Positions 1 through 6,775 of a stretch of 7,783 bases of DNA are shown one piece after another. The notes below the pieces were generated by a model. That model did no database searches, was not told the origin of the DNA, and worked only from the letters and a program-made list of their open reading frames with translations. The stretch is from contig CAIUZX010000133.1 of the NCBI GenBank assembly GCA_903903715.1, forward strand, positions 1 to 7,783. The letters are read 5' to 3'. Made by a program: the position numbers and the translations under genes. The DNA is from an uncultured Caulobacterales bacterium. GTDB lineage: Bacteria > Pseudomonadota > Alphaproteobacteria > Caulobacterales > Caulobacteraceae. Positions within the stretch are counted from its first letter, which is position 1. Each line of letters starts with the position of its first letter.

Positions 1-53
1 ACCAGGGTCAGCACCTGATCCCCGCTGAGCAGAATGTCGCGAACCGGGCTCAT
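1..53 (-). CDS. N-terminal fragment of a gene, possibly hypoxanthine phosphoribosyltransferase
   Basis: Only the first 17 codons are present; the rest lies beyond the left edge. The peptide reads MSPVRDILLSGDQVLTL. Its ATG overlaps the TGA of the zinc-ribbon gene in an ATGA (50-53), and AAGGAG lies just upstream, only 2 nt from the ATG, which is tighter than usual. The overlap makes a co-transcribed real gene likely. The pattern of a short hydrophobic strand followed by a polar helix start resembles the N-terminus of Hpt-type purine phosphoribosyltransferases. My recollection is that hpt lies near the zinc-ribbon and ftsE genes in several alphaproteobacteria. No catalytic motif is visible, so the product name is a guess from context. 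Confidence 0.5.
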   Translation of the reverse strand, partial: MSPVRDILLSGDQVLTL

Positions 54-943
54 GGCTCCTTGGCGGCGGGACGTAGACCGCCCTCGGTCGGCAGGGCATA
101 AGGCGAGTTGGACGGGAGGGGCTTGGCCTCGACCGGATGCGAGCCTTCCACGGCGGGCTCTGCGGTCGCCGTCGTCCCGCGCAGGGGCAGGCGTTTGGCC
201 CCGGCGACGTGGCCCCTGGGCTCGTGCTGCGTCTTCTTCCGGTTCGCGTCGAGCGCTTCCAAGGAAAACTCGACCTGGAACTCGGCGACGTCGATGGGCG
301 GATCAAAGATGCGGACCGTAAAGGCCCGGGTCTCGCCCGGCTGCAAAGGCGCGCCTTCGACCTGCGAAACCTGTTCCTTCACGCGTCTGCCCGCCTTGTC
401 GAACAGCGCGACGCGGATCGGCGCGGGCGGGCGATACTCAGTCTCAACATTCCGCTCCATGCCGGAAATAATCATCGAAGGGCGACCATCCGAAAGGCCC
501 GTTCCGCCCTGAACCTGCTCCAGAGACAAGCCGGTGGGGTTCACGGGCAGGCGAACCGCCGCATAGGCTCCCGCCGTGGCGGGAAAGATCCGGACGACCT
601 GCACGCGGAACAGCACTGCGCCGACCAGCACCAGCGCGAAGCCTGCGCAGAGCACAGCCCAGACGACGCCCGCGGCCATAGCCTCCCGGGTTCGACGCTC
701 CGCCTTCGCCTTCTCTCGGATTCGCGTCGGCAGCGGCGGCTCCTCCACCACCGGAGGCGGTGGCGGCGACGCGTCAGAATAGACATCTTCCTGAGATAGT
801 TCGGACAGATCGACGGTAAGATCCGCCGCGGTCGCTCGCCACATGTTCGCGCAGCTGGCGCAACGCACATTGCGCCCGTCTTCGGGAATTGAGCCCTCCC
901 GGACGAAATAGCGAGTGGCGCACTGTGGGCAGGTGAGTATCAT
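50..943 (-). CDS. Zinc-ribbon (MJ0042-type) single-pass membrane protein with DUF3426-like C-terminal domain
   Basis: The protein has 297 residues from the ATG at 943. The open frame runs further upstream, but the zinc ribbon begins at this ATG (MILTCPQC), which fixes the start. Residues 5-8 (CPQC) and 28-31 (CASC) form the two CxxC knuckles of an MJ0042-type finger. Then come an acidic linker, a proline-rich stretch (about 60-72), a basic segment and one transmembrane helix (about 89-112). A periplasmic domain (about 150-235) follows, with a pattern like DUF3426 (the GMERN, VALFDKAGRR and LQPGETRAF elements). The tail is low-complexity. The predicted topology is a cytoplasmic zinc finger and an outer-face beta domain. 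The molecular function of the family is not established; in alphaproteobacteria it commonly neighbours ftsE. I see no clear Shine-Dalgarno sequence before the ATG, so a leaderless or very short-leader mRNA is possible. The downstream gene overlaps by ATGA. Confidence 0.88.
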   Translation of the reverse strand: MILTCPQCATRYFVREGSIPEDGRNVRCASCANMWRATAADLTVDLSELSQEDVYSDASPPPPPVVEEPPLPTRIREKAKAERRTREAMAAGVVWAVLCAGFALVLVGAVLFRVQVVRIFPATAGAYAAVRLPVNPTGLSLEQVQGGTGLSDGRPSMIISGMERNVETEYRPPAPIRVALFDKAGRRVKEQVSQVEGAPLQPGETRAFTVRIFDPPIDVAEFQVEFSLEALDANRKKTQHEPRGHVAGAKRLPLRGTTATAEPAVEGSHPVEAKPLPSNSPYALPTEGGLRPAAKEP

Positions 944-1000
944 GAACACCGAATCGGGGGCCTGGGGCCTGTCCGAGCGAGCTTGCCGATTCCGGGCGCC
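944..1000. promoter_or_regulatory. 57-bp divergent spacer of the zinc-ribbon gene and ftsE, with two GANTC sites
   Basis: This short spacer must serve both leftward and rightward transcription unless promoters lie inside the coding regions. It contains GAATC at 951-955 and GATTC at 988-992, both matching GANTC, the target of the alphaproteobacterial cell-cycle methyltransferase CcrM. Only 12 GANTC sites are visible in the whole window. A TATCAT (5 of 6 to the sigma70 -10) lies at 938-943 on the plus strand, overlapping the zinc-ribbon start codon, but its -35 (GTGGCG) is poor. No convincing Shine-Dalgarno precedes either start. The sites are seen directly; cell-cycle control is inferred. Confidence 0.5.
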
Positions 1001-1765
1001 ATGTCCAGCCAAGGTACTGAATTCACGACCCAAACTGCGCTGGAAGCGACCATTCCCGTCGTTTCCTTCGAGAGCGTCTCCATGCGCTACGGTCAGTCGC
1101 CCGAAGTGTTGAGGGACTTGAACTTCACTTTAGCGACCGGCTCCTTCCATTTCCTTACCGGCGCGTCAGGCGCGGGCAAGAGTTCGCTTCTGAAATTGAT
1201 CTACATGGCGGCGCGACCGTCTCGCGGCGCACTTCGGATCTTTGACCGGGATATTTCACACACGCCTCGCGAACACCTGCCGCTTCTGCGGCGGCGTATC
1301 GGAGTGGTCTTTCAGGAGTTCCGGCTGCTGGACCACCTCAACGCCTTTGACAATGTGGCGCTTCCCTTGCGGATCGCAGGTCGCAAGGTTGAGGACTATC
1401 AGTCCGATGTCGTCGAGCTCTTGGAGTGGGTCGGCCTCGGCCACCGGCTCTGGGCCATGCCGCCAACGCTGTCGGGCGGGGAAAAACAGCGGCTGAGCAT
1501 CGCCAGGGCCGTGGTAACCAAGCCAGACATCCTTCTGGCGGACGAGCCCACGGGGAATGTCGACCACGCCATGGCGCTAAGGATCCTGCGCCTTTTGGTT
1601 GAGCTGAACCGCATGGGCGCGACAGTCGTCATCGCCAGCCACGACCAGGATCTCGTCGCCCGTTCCGGCATGCCGGTCATGCACCTCGAAGACGGTCAGC
1701 TCAGCACTCTAGCGCCGACAGTCTCCCAGCCCCCAACGCCCGAACCGGTCGGGTTGGACGAATGA
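1001..1765 (+). CDS. ftsE: Cell division ATP-binding protein FtsE
   Basis: FtsE is the cytoplasmic ABC ATPase of the FtsEX complex, which links the septal ring to activation of peptidoglycan hydrolysis in the periplasm. From the ATG at 1001 the protein has 254 residues. It carries Walker A GASGAGKSS (about 54-62), the Q-loop in VVFQEF (Q105), the signature LSGGEKQR (157-164), Walker B ILLADEPT (177-184) and the switch His in IASHDQ (H204). The catalytic set is complete. An in-frame TTG at 983 would add six residues and is less likely. ATG 1081 would cut the first beta strand and is rejected. The protein is longer than the roughly 220 residues usual for FtsE because of an N-terminal extension of about 20 residues and a proline-rich tail of about 20. 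Its stop overlaps the ftsX start (ATGA 1762-1765). The identity is firm because it pairs with an ftsX-type permease. Confidence 0.95.
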   Translation: MSSQGTEFTTQTALEATIPVVSFESVSMRYGQSPEVLRDLNFTLATGSFHFLTGASGAGKSSLLKLIYMAARPSRGALRIFDRDISHTPREHLPLLRRRIGVVFQEFRLLDHLNAFDNVALPLRIAGRKVEDYQSDVVELLEWVGLGHRLWAMPPTLSGGEKQRLSIARAVVTKPDILLADEPTGNVDHAMALRILRLLVELNRMGATVVIASHDQDLVARSGMPVMHLEDGQLSTLAPTVSQPPTPEPVGLDE

Positions 1766-2658
1766 CGGTTCAGCATCATCCGGCGACAGCCCTGCAGGGC
1801 GCGGCCATTCTGCCGTTGAAGGACGGACGCGACGGCGGTCTGGTCTTCACCATCGCTGTCCTGTCCTTTCTGGCCTGCATCGCCGTGATCGCCGCCCTCG
1901 CTGCGGACCGCGCGGCTCAGGGATGGGCTCGGCAGTTGGCGGGTTCAGCGACGGTCCAGGTGCGGCCCATGGGCGGGCTGTCCGGTCCCGAAGCCGCCGC
2001 GCAGGCTGCCGAAGCGCTCGCCGGCGTAAAGGGCGTGCTTGAAGCGCGGGCGATGGACCGCAAGTCCGCAGAAGCCTTGCTGGAGCCGTGGCTCGGCAAG
2101 GGCAATATCCCTGCGGACCTGCCCCTCCCTCAACTTGTCACCGTCGAGCTCGACCCCGAGAAGCCTGCGACAGCCGCGGCGCTGAACCAGGCGCTGAAGG
2201 CTGCGCATCTCAGCGCCGCCGTGGATGACCACAGCCGATGGATGGCCGATGTCCGCGCCAGCAGTGATACAGTGCGCGCGAGCTCAGCCATCGCTTGCCT
2301 GTTGATAAGCGCTGCAGCAGGGGCCGTGATCGCTTTTGCGACTCGGCAGGGGCTGGCCGCCCGCCGCGACATCGTCGAAGTGTTGCATCTGTGCGGCGCC
2401 GAGGATCCATTCGTCGCCAGATTGTTCCAAAAGCGCTTCGCAGGGCTCGCAATGCGCGCTTCCGCCTATGGAGCACTGGCGGCGGCCGCTGTTGGCGCTA
2501 TACTCAGATTAACCGGCGGTTCGGACGGTTTTTCCCCCGCCCTACCCATTGCCTGGACCGATCTGGCAGCCTGTGTGGCGGCCCCGGTCCTGGGCGCCAC
2601 CGTTGCAGCCGTGTCAGCGCACAGCGTCGCCATGGCGATACTCAGGGAGCAGGTATGA
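1762..2658 (+). CDS. ftsX: Cell division protein FtsX (permease-like partner of FtsE)
   Basis: This 298-residue inner-membrane protein begins in the ATGA that ends ftsE. Its layout fits FtsX. A short cytoplasmic N-terminus precedes transmembrane helix 1 (about 28-48). A periplasmic domain of about 120 residues follows (50-170) and includes the PLPQLVTVEL segment typical of the FtsX extracellular domain (residues 121-130). Three further helices lie at about 173-195, 228-250 and 264-288, with a cytoplasmic loop containing RRDIVEVLHLCGAED between helices 2 and 3. That loop matches the family pattern 'I..L.L.GA...F' thought to contact FtsE. FtsX is not itself known to transport a substrate; it transmits ATPase-driven conformational change to hydrolase activators. 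Sequence conservation of ftsX is low, so the call rests on topology, this loop and linkage to ftsE. Its stop overlaps another ATG (2655). Confidence 0.93.
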   Translation: MTVQHHPATALQGAAILPLKDGRDGGLVFTIAVLSFLACIAVIAALAADRAAQGWARQLAGSATVQVRPMGGLSGPEAAAQAAEALAGVKGVLEARAMDRKSAEALLEPWLGKGNIPADLPLPQLVTVELDPEKPATAAALNQALKAAHLSAAVDDHSRWMADVRASSDTVRASSAIACLLISAAAGAVIAFATRQGLAARRDIVEVLHLCGAEDPFVARLFQKRFAGLAMRASAYGALAAAAVGAILRLTGGSDGFSPALPIAWTDLAACVAAPVLGATVAAVSAHSVAMAILREQV

Positions 2659-2717
2659 CAGCCGGTCCAGACCGACCCATGTCGCTGGGCTTGCATGACC
2701 GGCGGGACGGCGCATGA
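2655..2717 (+). CDS. Possible 20-codon linker ORF between ftsX and the ydcF-like gene
   Basis: An ATG at 2655 overlaps the ftsX TGA (ATGA 2655-2658). The frame stays open for exactly 20 codons and ends in a TGA that overlaps the ATG of the next gene (ATGA 2714-2717). AGGGAG at 2644-2649 gives a good Shine-Dalgarno at 5-nt spacing. The peptide is polar and basic (MTAGPDRPM, then DRRDGA at the end), with no membrane segment or motif. The arrangement suggests a translational relay that carries ribosomes over the only gap in the operon, rather than a functional peptide. A chance ORF of this size is possible, since this frame is open from further upstream inside ftsX. Confidence 0.3.
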   Translation: MTAGPDRPMSLGLHDRRDGA

Positions 2718-3361
2718 GAGCCCTCGCCGCCCTCGCCCTCGTGTTCGCGCTATGGATCGCTGGCCTTCTGGCGTTCGCTGCACGCGTCGCCGGCTCCACG
2801 CCTGCTGCAGAGCCGCCGACCGCCGACGCCATCGTGGCCCTGACCGGCGCTTCCTCTGTCCGGATCGAGGCCGCGACGCAGCTTCTAGAAGAGGGCAAGG
2901 CTCGCCGTCTCCTGATTTCCGGTGTGAACCCTCAGGCCAGACGTTCCGAAGTGAAGTACGTCGCCCGCGGCGTGGGACGCATCTGGGACTGCTGTGTTGA
3001 CCTGGGCTTCCGCGCGGAGAACACCCGCGGCAACGCCGTCGAGACCGCGCGCTGGGTGGAGTTCCACAACTATAAGAGCCTGATCGTCGTCACCGCCGAC
3101 TATCACATTCCGCGCGCCATTCTGGAGCTGAAGTCGACCATGCCGGGGGTCGAGCTACACCCCTACCCTGTCGTGACTGACACGGTGAACGCACGGCGCT
3201 GGTGGGCGAAGCCCGAAGACAGCCGCCGGTTGATCGTGGAATATTCGAAGTACCTGACGATTCTCGGTCGGGAAATCGCGCGGTCCGTCGTGAATTCGTT
3301 TCATCGAGACGCCCAAAGCCAACAACGCGCAGAACAAACGCGACCCGAGCCGGCCACTTGA
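2714..3361 (+). CDS. YdcF/ElyC/SanA-type DUF218 membrane-anchored protein
   Basis: The protein has 215 residues with an N-terminal transmembrane helix or uncleaved signal anchor (about 4-26), followed by an outer-face DUF218 domain. Family landmarks are visible: DAIVALTGA (38-46), an arginine and RIEAATQLLEEGKARRLLISG pattern (50-70), ENTRGNAVETARW (102-114) and TADYHIPRA (127-135). The last two are the conserved NT..NA and YH..R elements. Members such as E. coli ElyC and SanA affect envelope integrity and peptidoglycan assembly, but no enzymatic reaction is firmly assigned. Position between ftsX and plsC supports an envelope role. A CC pair lies at 93-94. Start: the ATG forms an ATGA with the preceding short ORF and has a GGCGGGA-type Shine-Dalgarno upstream. 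The end overlaps the probable TTG start of plsC. Confidence 0.88.
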   Translation: MRALAALALVFALWIAGLLAFAARVAGSTPAAEPPTADAIVALTGASSVRIEAATQLLEEGKARRLLISGVNPQARRSEVKYVARGVGRIWDCCVDLGFRAENTRGNAVETARWVEFHNYKSLIVVTADYHIPRAILELKSTMPGVELHPYPVVTDTVNARRWWAKPEDSRRLIVEYSKYLTILGREIARSVVNSFHRDAQSQQRAEQTRPEPAT

Positions 3362-4104
3362 ACCAACCTCCCCGCACGAACGCCCTGGCCTGGCTCCGGG
3401 GCTTGTTGTTCAATTTCTGGATGGCGGGATCAGCCCTGGCGCTTGGCGTCATCGGCTTGCCCCTCGTCTTCATGTCGGAGCGCGGCGCGCTGTGGGCGAT
3501 CCGCCATTGGTGCCGTCTTAATCTTGCAGTGCTGCGCATCCTGTGCGGCGTGAGAGTTGAAGTGCGGGGACTGGACAAGCTGCCCGCGGGCGGTGCGCTG
3601 ATTGCCGCAAAGCACCAGGGCATGCTCGACACCATCGTTCCGTTTGCGCTCTTTCCAGCGCCGTCGATCGTGCTCAAGAAGGAGCTGCTCTCCATCCCAA
3701 TCTATGGCTGGTACGCGCTACGCTCTGGCATGATCCCCATTGACCGCGCCGGCGCCGCCAAGGCCTTGCGAGCGATGATCAAGGAAGTGCGCCACCGGTT
3801 CGATGACGGGCGTCAGGTGCTCATCTTTCCGGAGGGCACCCGCTCGGCGCCGGGAGACGCCCCTGATTACAAACCGGGCATCGCAGCCCTCTTCAAGGAA
3901 CTGAACGTTCCCTGCACGCCGGTTGCCACCAATTCCGGCATGTTCTGGCCAGCTCGGGGACTCGCAAGACATCCGGGGGTCGCCGTGTTCGAGGTGTTGG
4001 AACCGATCCCGCCGGGGCTGAAACGCGCGGCCTTCATGCGCGAACTGGAGACCCGGATCGAAGAGGCGAGCCATCGCCTTCTGGATGAGTCCTCAGCGAA
4101 CTAG
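3358..4104 (+). CDS. plsC: 1-acyl-sn-glycerol-3-phosphate acyltransferase (PlsC/LPLAT family)
   Basis: The enzyme transfers an acyl chain to lysophosphatidic acid to give phosphatidic acid at the inner membrane, the second acylation of phospholipid synthesis. The predicted protein has 248 residues from TTG 3358. It has a hydrophobic N-terminal helix (about 14-38). Motif I is HQGMLD with catalytic H86 and D91, motif II GMIPIDR (124-130) and motif III FPEGTR (157-162). The motif IV region contains VATNSGMFW, where many homologues have a proline. The start is inferred: TTG 3358 overlaps the preceding TGA as TTGA, mirroring the ATGA junctions upstream, and gives a normal length. ATG 3421 would remove part of the membrane helix. 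A GTG at 3202 keeps the frame open but would overlap ydcF by 160 bp. The stop TAG shares CTAG with the convergent puuB stop. Confidence 0.92.
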   Translation: MNQPPRTNALAWLRGLLFNFWMAGSALALGVIGLPLVFMSERGALWAIRHWCRLNLAVLRILCGVRVEVRGLDKLPAGGALIAAKHQGMLDTIVPFALFPAPSIVLKKELLSIPIYGWYALRSGMIPIDRAGAAKALRAMIKEVRHRFDDGRQVLIFPEGTRSAPGDAPDYKPGIAALFKELNVPCTPVATNSGMFWPARGLARHPGVAVFEVLEPIPPGLKRAAFMRELETRIEEASHRLLDESSAN

Positions 4105-5402
4105 CCCAACCGGTCCCGCATAGCATACCAGGCCATCCCCAGCATGTAGAGTGGGCGGCTCAGAGCGCGCCCTCCCGGAAACGGCGGGGGCGCCACGTCG
4201 GCGAACCGCTCCAGCGGGGCTGCGTCACCCTCGAGAGCGCTCGCCATCAGCTTACCCGCGAGGGACGACAGGATAACGCCCTGCCCTGAATAACCGTGGG
4301 CGTAGAGCACCGCGCCGTCCCGACCGATGTGCGGCAACCGGGACAGTGTGACCGACACCAGCCCGCCCCAGGCGTGGGTCAGGGGAACACCGGCAAGCTG
4401 CGGGAACGCACGCTCCAGATAGGGGCGGACAAACCCCGCCATGTCCCGTGGCGGGTCTGGGGTGTACCGCTCCCCCCCGCCGAACAGCAGGCGCCCGTCC
4501 GCCGTCAGCCTAAAATAGTCGACGACGAAGCGGCTGTCAGACACCGCCCTGTTCTGCGCGATCAGCATCTCGGGATCCTTCAGAGGTTCGGTCACCACCT
4601 GATAGTTTGCGACAGGCATGATCCGCCTGTTCACCTGTGCTGACAGGCCGCGCAGCAGCGCATCTCCCGCCAGCACGGCGTGCGCGGCGCGGACCCTCCC
4701 ACCCGTGGTCAGCACGGTCACACCCGCCGGCGTCTTGTCCAGCGCAAGAGCCTCCGAGCCCTCGAAGATGCGAACACCCAATGACCGGCAGGCCCTGGCG
4801 AGGCCGAGCGTGTAGTTCAGCGGGTGGAGGTGCCCGCCCATCTCGTCGATTAGGGCGCCGCGAAACTCGGGCGTCGCGACGGCGGCTCTCGCGTCCGCAG
4901 CATCAAGGAGTCGGACGTGCGGATAACCCATGACGTGGTCCAGACACTCGGCCTCCGCCTCAAAGTCGGCCATGTCGTCCCGTTTGACCGCGCCCAGAAG
5001 ATGCCCGGTCAGCGTGAGATCGCAATCGACACCGTATTCGGCGATCAGGCCTGTGACGACCTTGCGCGCGTCCAGCGAAAGCTCGAACAACGCCTTCGCC
5101 CGTTCGCGTCCCAGCATATCGACGAGCTCGACCGCGCCCTTGCGTAGTCCCGGGATGATCTGCCCGCCGTTCCGGCCCGACGCGCCCCAGCCGATACGGC
5201 CCCCTTCCAGAAGGATCACCGACCGACCGGCCTTGGCGGCGAACAGGGCCGCGGCGAGGCCGGTGCAGCCACCGCCCACGACCACCAGATCCGCGGCCTC
5301 TTCGCCGGAGAGCACTGGCGTCCGATCCCACGGGTGGGCCGTTGCGGCGTACCAGGACCCCGCCATGCCGAGTCCTTCATTGAGCGCAGTCATGGCCGTC
5401 AT
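4101..5402 (-). CDS. puuB: FAD-dependent DAO-family oxidoreductase, gamma-glutamylputrescine oxidase-like
   Basis: This is a 433-residue flavoprotein. The likely reaction is oxidation of the glutamylated amine made by PuuA to gamma-glutamyl-aminoaldehyde, with release of ammonia and hydrogen peroxide. The Rossmann dinucleotide motif VVVGGGCTG (about 40-48) and the acidic end of strand 2 (E66) bind the FAD ADP moiety. GASGRNGGQ (73-81) is the flavin-proximal loop typical of the PuuB/OrdL branch. The C-terminal FAD motif is LPHIGRDG...AHGYSGQGV (356-376). The start at 5402 overlaps the puuA stop (ATGA 5399-5402); an ATG at 5393 is an alternative. Co-transcription with a PuuA-like ligase narrows the role to gamma-glutamyl-amine catabolism. 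The exact amine is not readable from sequence. The end abuts plsC with no spacer. Confidence 0.88.
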   Translation of the reverse strand: MTAMTALNEGLGMAGSWYAATAHPWDRTPVLSGEEAADLVVVGGGCTGLAAALFAAKAGRSVILLEGGRIGWGASGRNGGQIIPGLRKGAVELVDMLGRERAKALFELSLDARKVVTGLIAEYGVDCDLTLTGHLLGAVKRDDMADFEAEAECLDHVMGYPHVRLLDAADARAAVATPEFRGALIDEMGGHLHPLNYTLGLARACRSLGVRIFEGSEALALDKTPAGVTVLTTGGRVRAAHAVLAGDALLRGLSAQVNRRIMPVANYQVVTEPLKDPEMLIAQNRAVSDSRFVVDYFRLTADGRLLFGGGERYTPDPPRDMAGFVRPYLERAFPQLAGVPLTHAWGGLVSVTLSRLPHIGRDGAVLYAHGYSGQGVILSSLAGKLMASALEGDAAPLERFADVAPPPFPGGRALSRPLYMLGMAWYAMRDRLG

Positions 5403-6736
5403 ACCTTCAGGAGCAGGTGATCGCGCTCCCACGAGCTGATGACACCCTGGAAGGCCTGCAACTCCGCCTCCTTGATGGCGTTGAAGGTGCGCACGAAGTT
5501 CGGATCGAGCCGGTCACAGACCTTCCGGCACCGATTGAACCGCTCAAGCGCTTCTTCGAGAGTCTTGGGCAGAGTTCGCGCATGAATGTAAGCGTTGCCG
5601 AAGGCCTGCGGCGTCGGAGCGATCTCCTCCACCATCCCGAGATAACCCGACAACAGGCTGGCGGTCATGGCGAGATACGGGTTGGCGTCGGCCCCCGGCA
5701 GGCGCACCTCGATGCGCCGGTTTTCCGGGTCCGAGATCGGCACGCGAAGGCCACAGGAGCGGTTGTCGACCCCCCACTGCACGTTGATGGGCGCGGAGTG
5801 GCTGGGCCGCATTCGCCGGAAGCTGTTCACATTTGGCGCGAACAGCGGCGTAATCTCGGGAAGGTACATCTGTAACCCTCCGATATAATTCAGAAATGTA
5901 GGCGTGTTCTCACCTTCACACGTACTGAACAGATTGTTCCCGCCGCCATCGACCACCGAGATGTGAAGATGCATCGCGCTGCCCGGCTGATGCTCCATCG
6001 GTTTGGCCATGAAGGTCGCATAGACGCCGTGCTTCAGTGCAAGCTGTCGTACGATACGCTTGAAGACCAGTGACTGGTCGCAAAGGCGAACCGGATCGCC
6101 GTGATTGAAGTTCACTTCGAGCTGCGCTGTGCCCGACTCATGGATCAGGGTGTCGAGGTCGAGTTCGGCGATTTCCGCCTGCTCGTAGATCTCCTCGATC
6201 AGGTCCTCGTACTCGGTGATGGCTTCCAGGCCGAAGGGCTGTGAGGCCGTCTCGGGACGCCCTGATCGCCCTAGCGGCGGCGTCAATGGCAGATCGGGAT
6301 CCGGATTGAGCGCCGTCAGATAAAACTCCAGTTCCGGCGCGATAACCGGACGCCAGCCCTTCTCGGCGTACATCTCCATGACGCGCTTGAGCACGTGGCG
6401 CGGAGACTGCGCCCAGGGCGATCCGTCCGGGTGATGCGCGTCGGCGAAAACGAAGGCGGTCGGCGTCTTGAACCCCGGCGCTACGCAAAGACTTGAGGCG
6501 TCCGGCCGCAGGACCATGTCCGGATCCTGATAGGCTTCATCGTCGTCGCCCGTATAGTCCCCTGTGACGGTCACCGTGAAGACGCTGGAAGGCATGCGCA
6601 GGCTGCCGTCACCCGCCGCCTGCAGCAGCTTGGCCGCAGGGACCACCTTGCCGCGGACGACGCCGTTCATGTCGGGGATAAGGCACTCGAGTTCGGCCAC
6701 GCCCCGCTTCTCGATCCAGGTCTTCAGCGCGGACAT
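5399..6736 (-). CDS. puuA: Gamma-glutamylpolyamine (putrescine) synthetase, glutamine-synthetase family
   Basis: This 445-residue enzyme of the GS superfamily is predicted to ligate glutamate to putrescine or another amine using ATP, the first step of the glutamylated-amine route. The N-terminal beta-grasp segment has PDMNGVVRGKVVP (about 21-33), the PuuA-like form of this region. The catalytic domain shows PELEFYL (134-140), HESGTAQLEVNF (189-200), GSAMHLHIS (242-250), NSFRRMRP (294-301), WGVDNRSCGLRVP (311-323) and RRIEVRLPGADANPYL (330-345). These cover the metal, glutamate and ATP sites. The tyrosine adenylylation loop of housekeeping GlnA is not seen, consistent with a catabolic paralogue. 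The start at 6736 is set by GGAGG 4 nt upstream; an ATG 8 codons further up lies before that Shine-Dalgarno. It is the first gene of the puuAB operon. Related GS-like ligases act on other amines, so the substrate is inferred. Confidence 0.9.
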   Translation of the reverse strand: MSALKTWIEKRGVAELECLIPDMNGVVRGKVVPAAKLLQAAGDGSLRMPSSVFTVTVTGDYTGDDDEAYQDPDMVLRPDASSLCVAPGFKTPTAFVFADAHHPDGSPWAQSPRHVLKRVMEMYAEKGWRPVIAPELEFYLTALNPDPDLPLTPPLGRSGRPETASQPFGLEAITEYEDLIEEIYEQAEIAELDLDTLIHESGTAQLEVNFNHGDPVRLCDQSLVFKRIVRQLALKHGVYATFMAKPMEHQPGSAMHLHISVVDGGGNNLFSTCEGENTPTFLNYIGGLQMYLPEITPLFAPNVNSFRRMRPSHSAPINVQWGVDNRSCGLRVPISDPENRRIEVRLPGADANPYLAMTASLLSGYLGMVEEIAPTPQAFGNAYIHARTLPKTLEEALERFNRCRKVCDRLDPNFVRTFNAIKEAELQAFQGVISSWERDHLLLKV

Positions 6737-6740
6737 TTGG

Positions 6741-6745
6741 CCTCC
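6741..6745 (-). promoter_or_regulatory. Shine-Dalgarno of puuA (GGAGG)
   Basis: The plus strand reads CCTCC here, giving GGAGG on the minus strand, 4 nt before the ATG at 6736. It is the clearest ribosome binding site in the window and decides the start in favour of 6736 over the in-frame ATG at 6760. Confidence 0.75.
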
Positions 6746-6775
6746 GGGGCGAGCAATCAAACGTAAGTGTGATCT

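Noticed and set aside
137..799. Long plus-strand frame opposite the zinc-ribbon gene
   Set aside because: It is antisense to a gene with clear zinc-knuckle and membrane features, and its Arg/Gly/His-rich translation is typical of shadow frames in GC-rich DNA.
983..1000. TTG 983 as the ftsE start
   Set aside because: It adds only six residues, has no better ribosome binding site than ATG 1001, and would lengthen an already long N-terminal extension.
944..1033. Upstream extension of the zinc-ribbon protein by 30 residues
   Set aside because: The added residues (MGREFSTLAG...) precede the finger, would overlap ftsE coding sequence and its start, and the family begins right at the CPxC motif.
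3202..3357. N-terminal extension of PlsC from GTG 3202
   Set aside because: The segment is arginine-rich, out-of-frame ydcF coding sequence with no similarity to acyltransferase N-termini.
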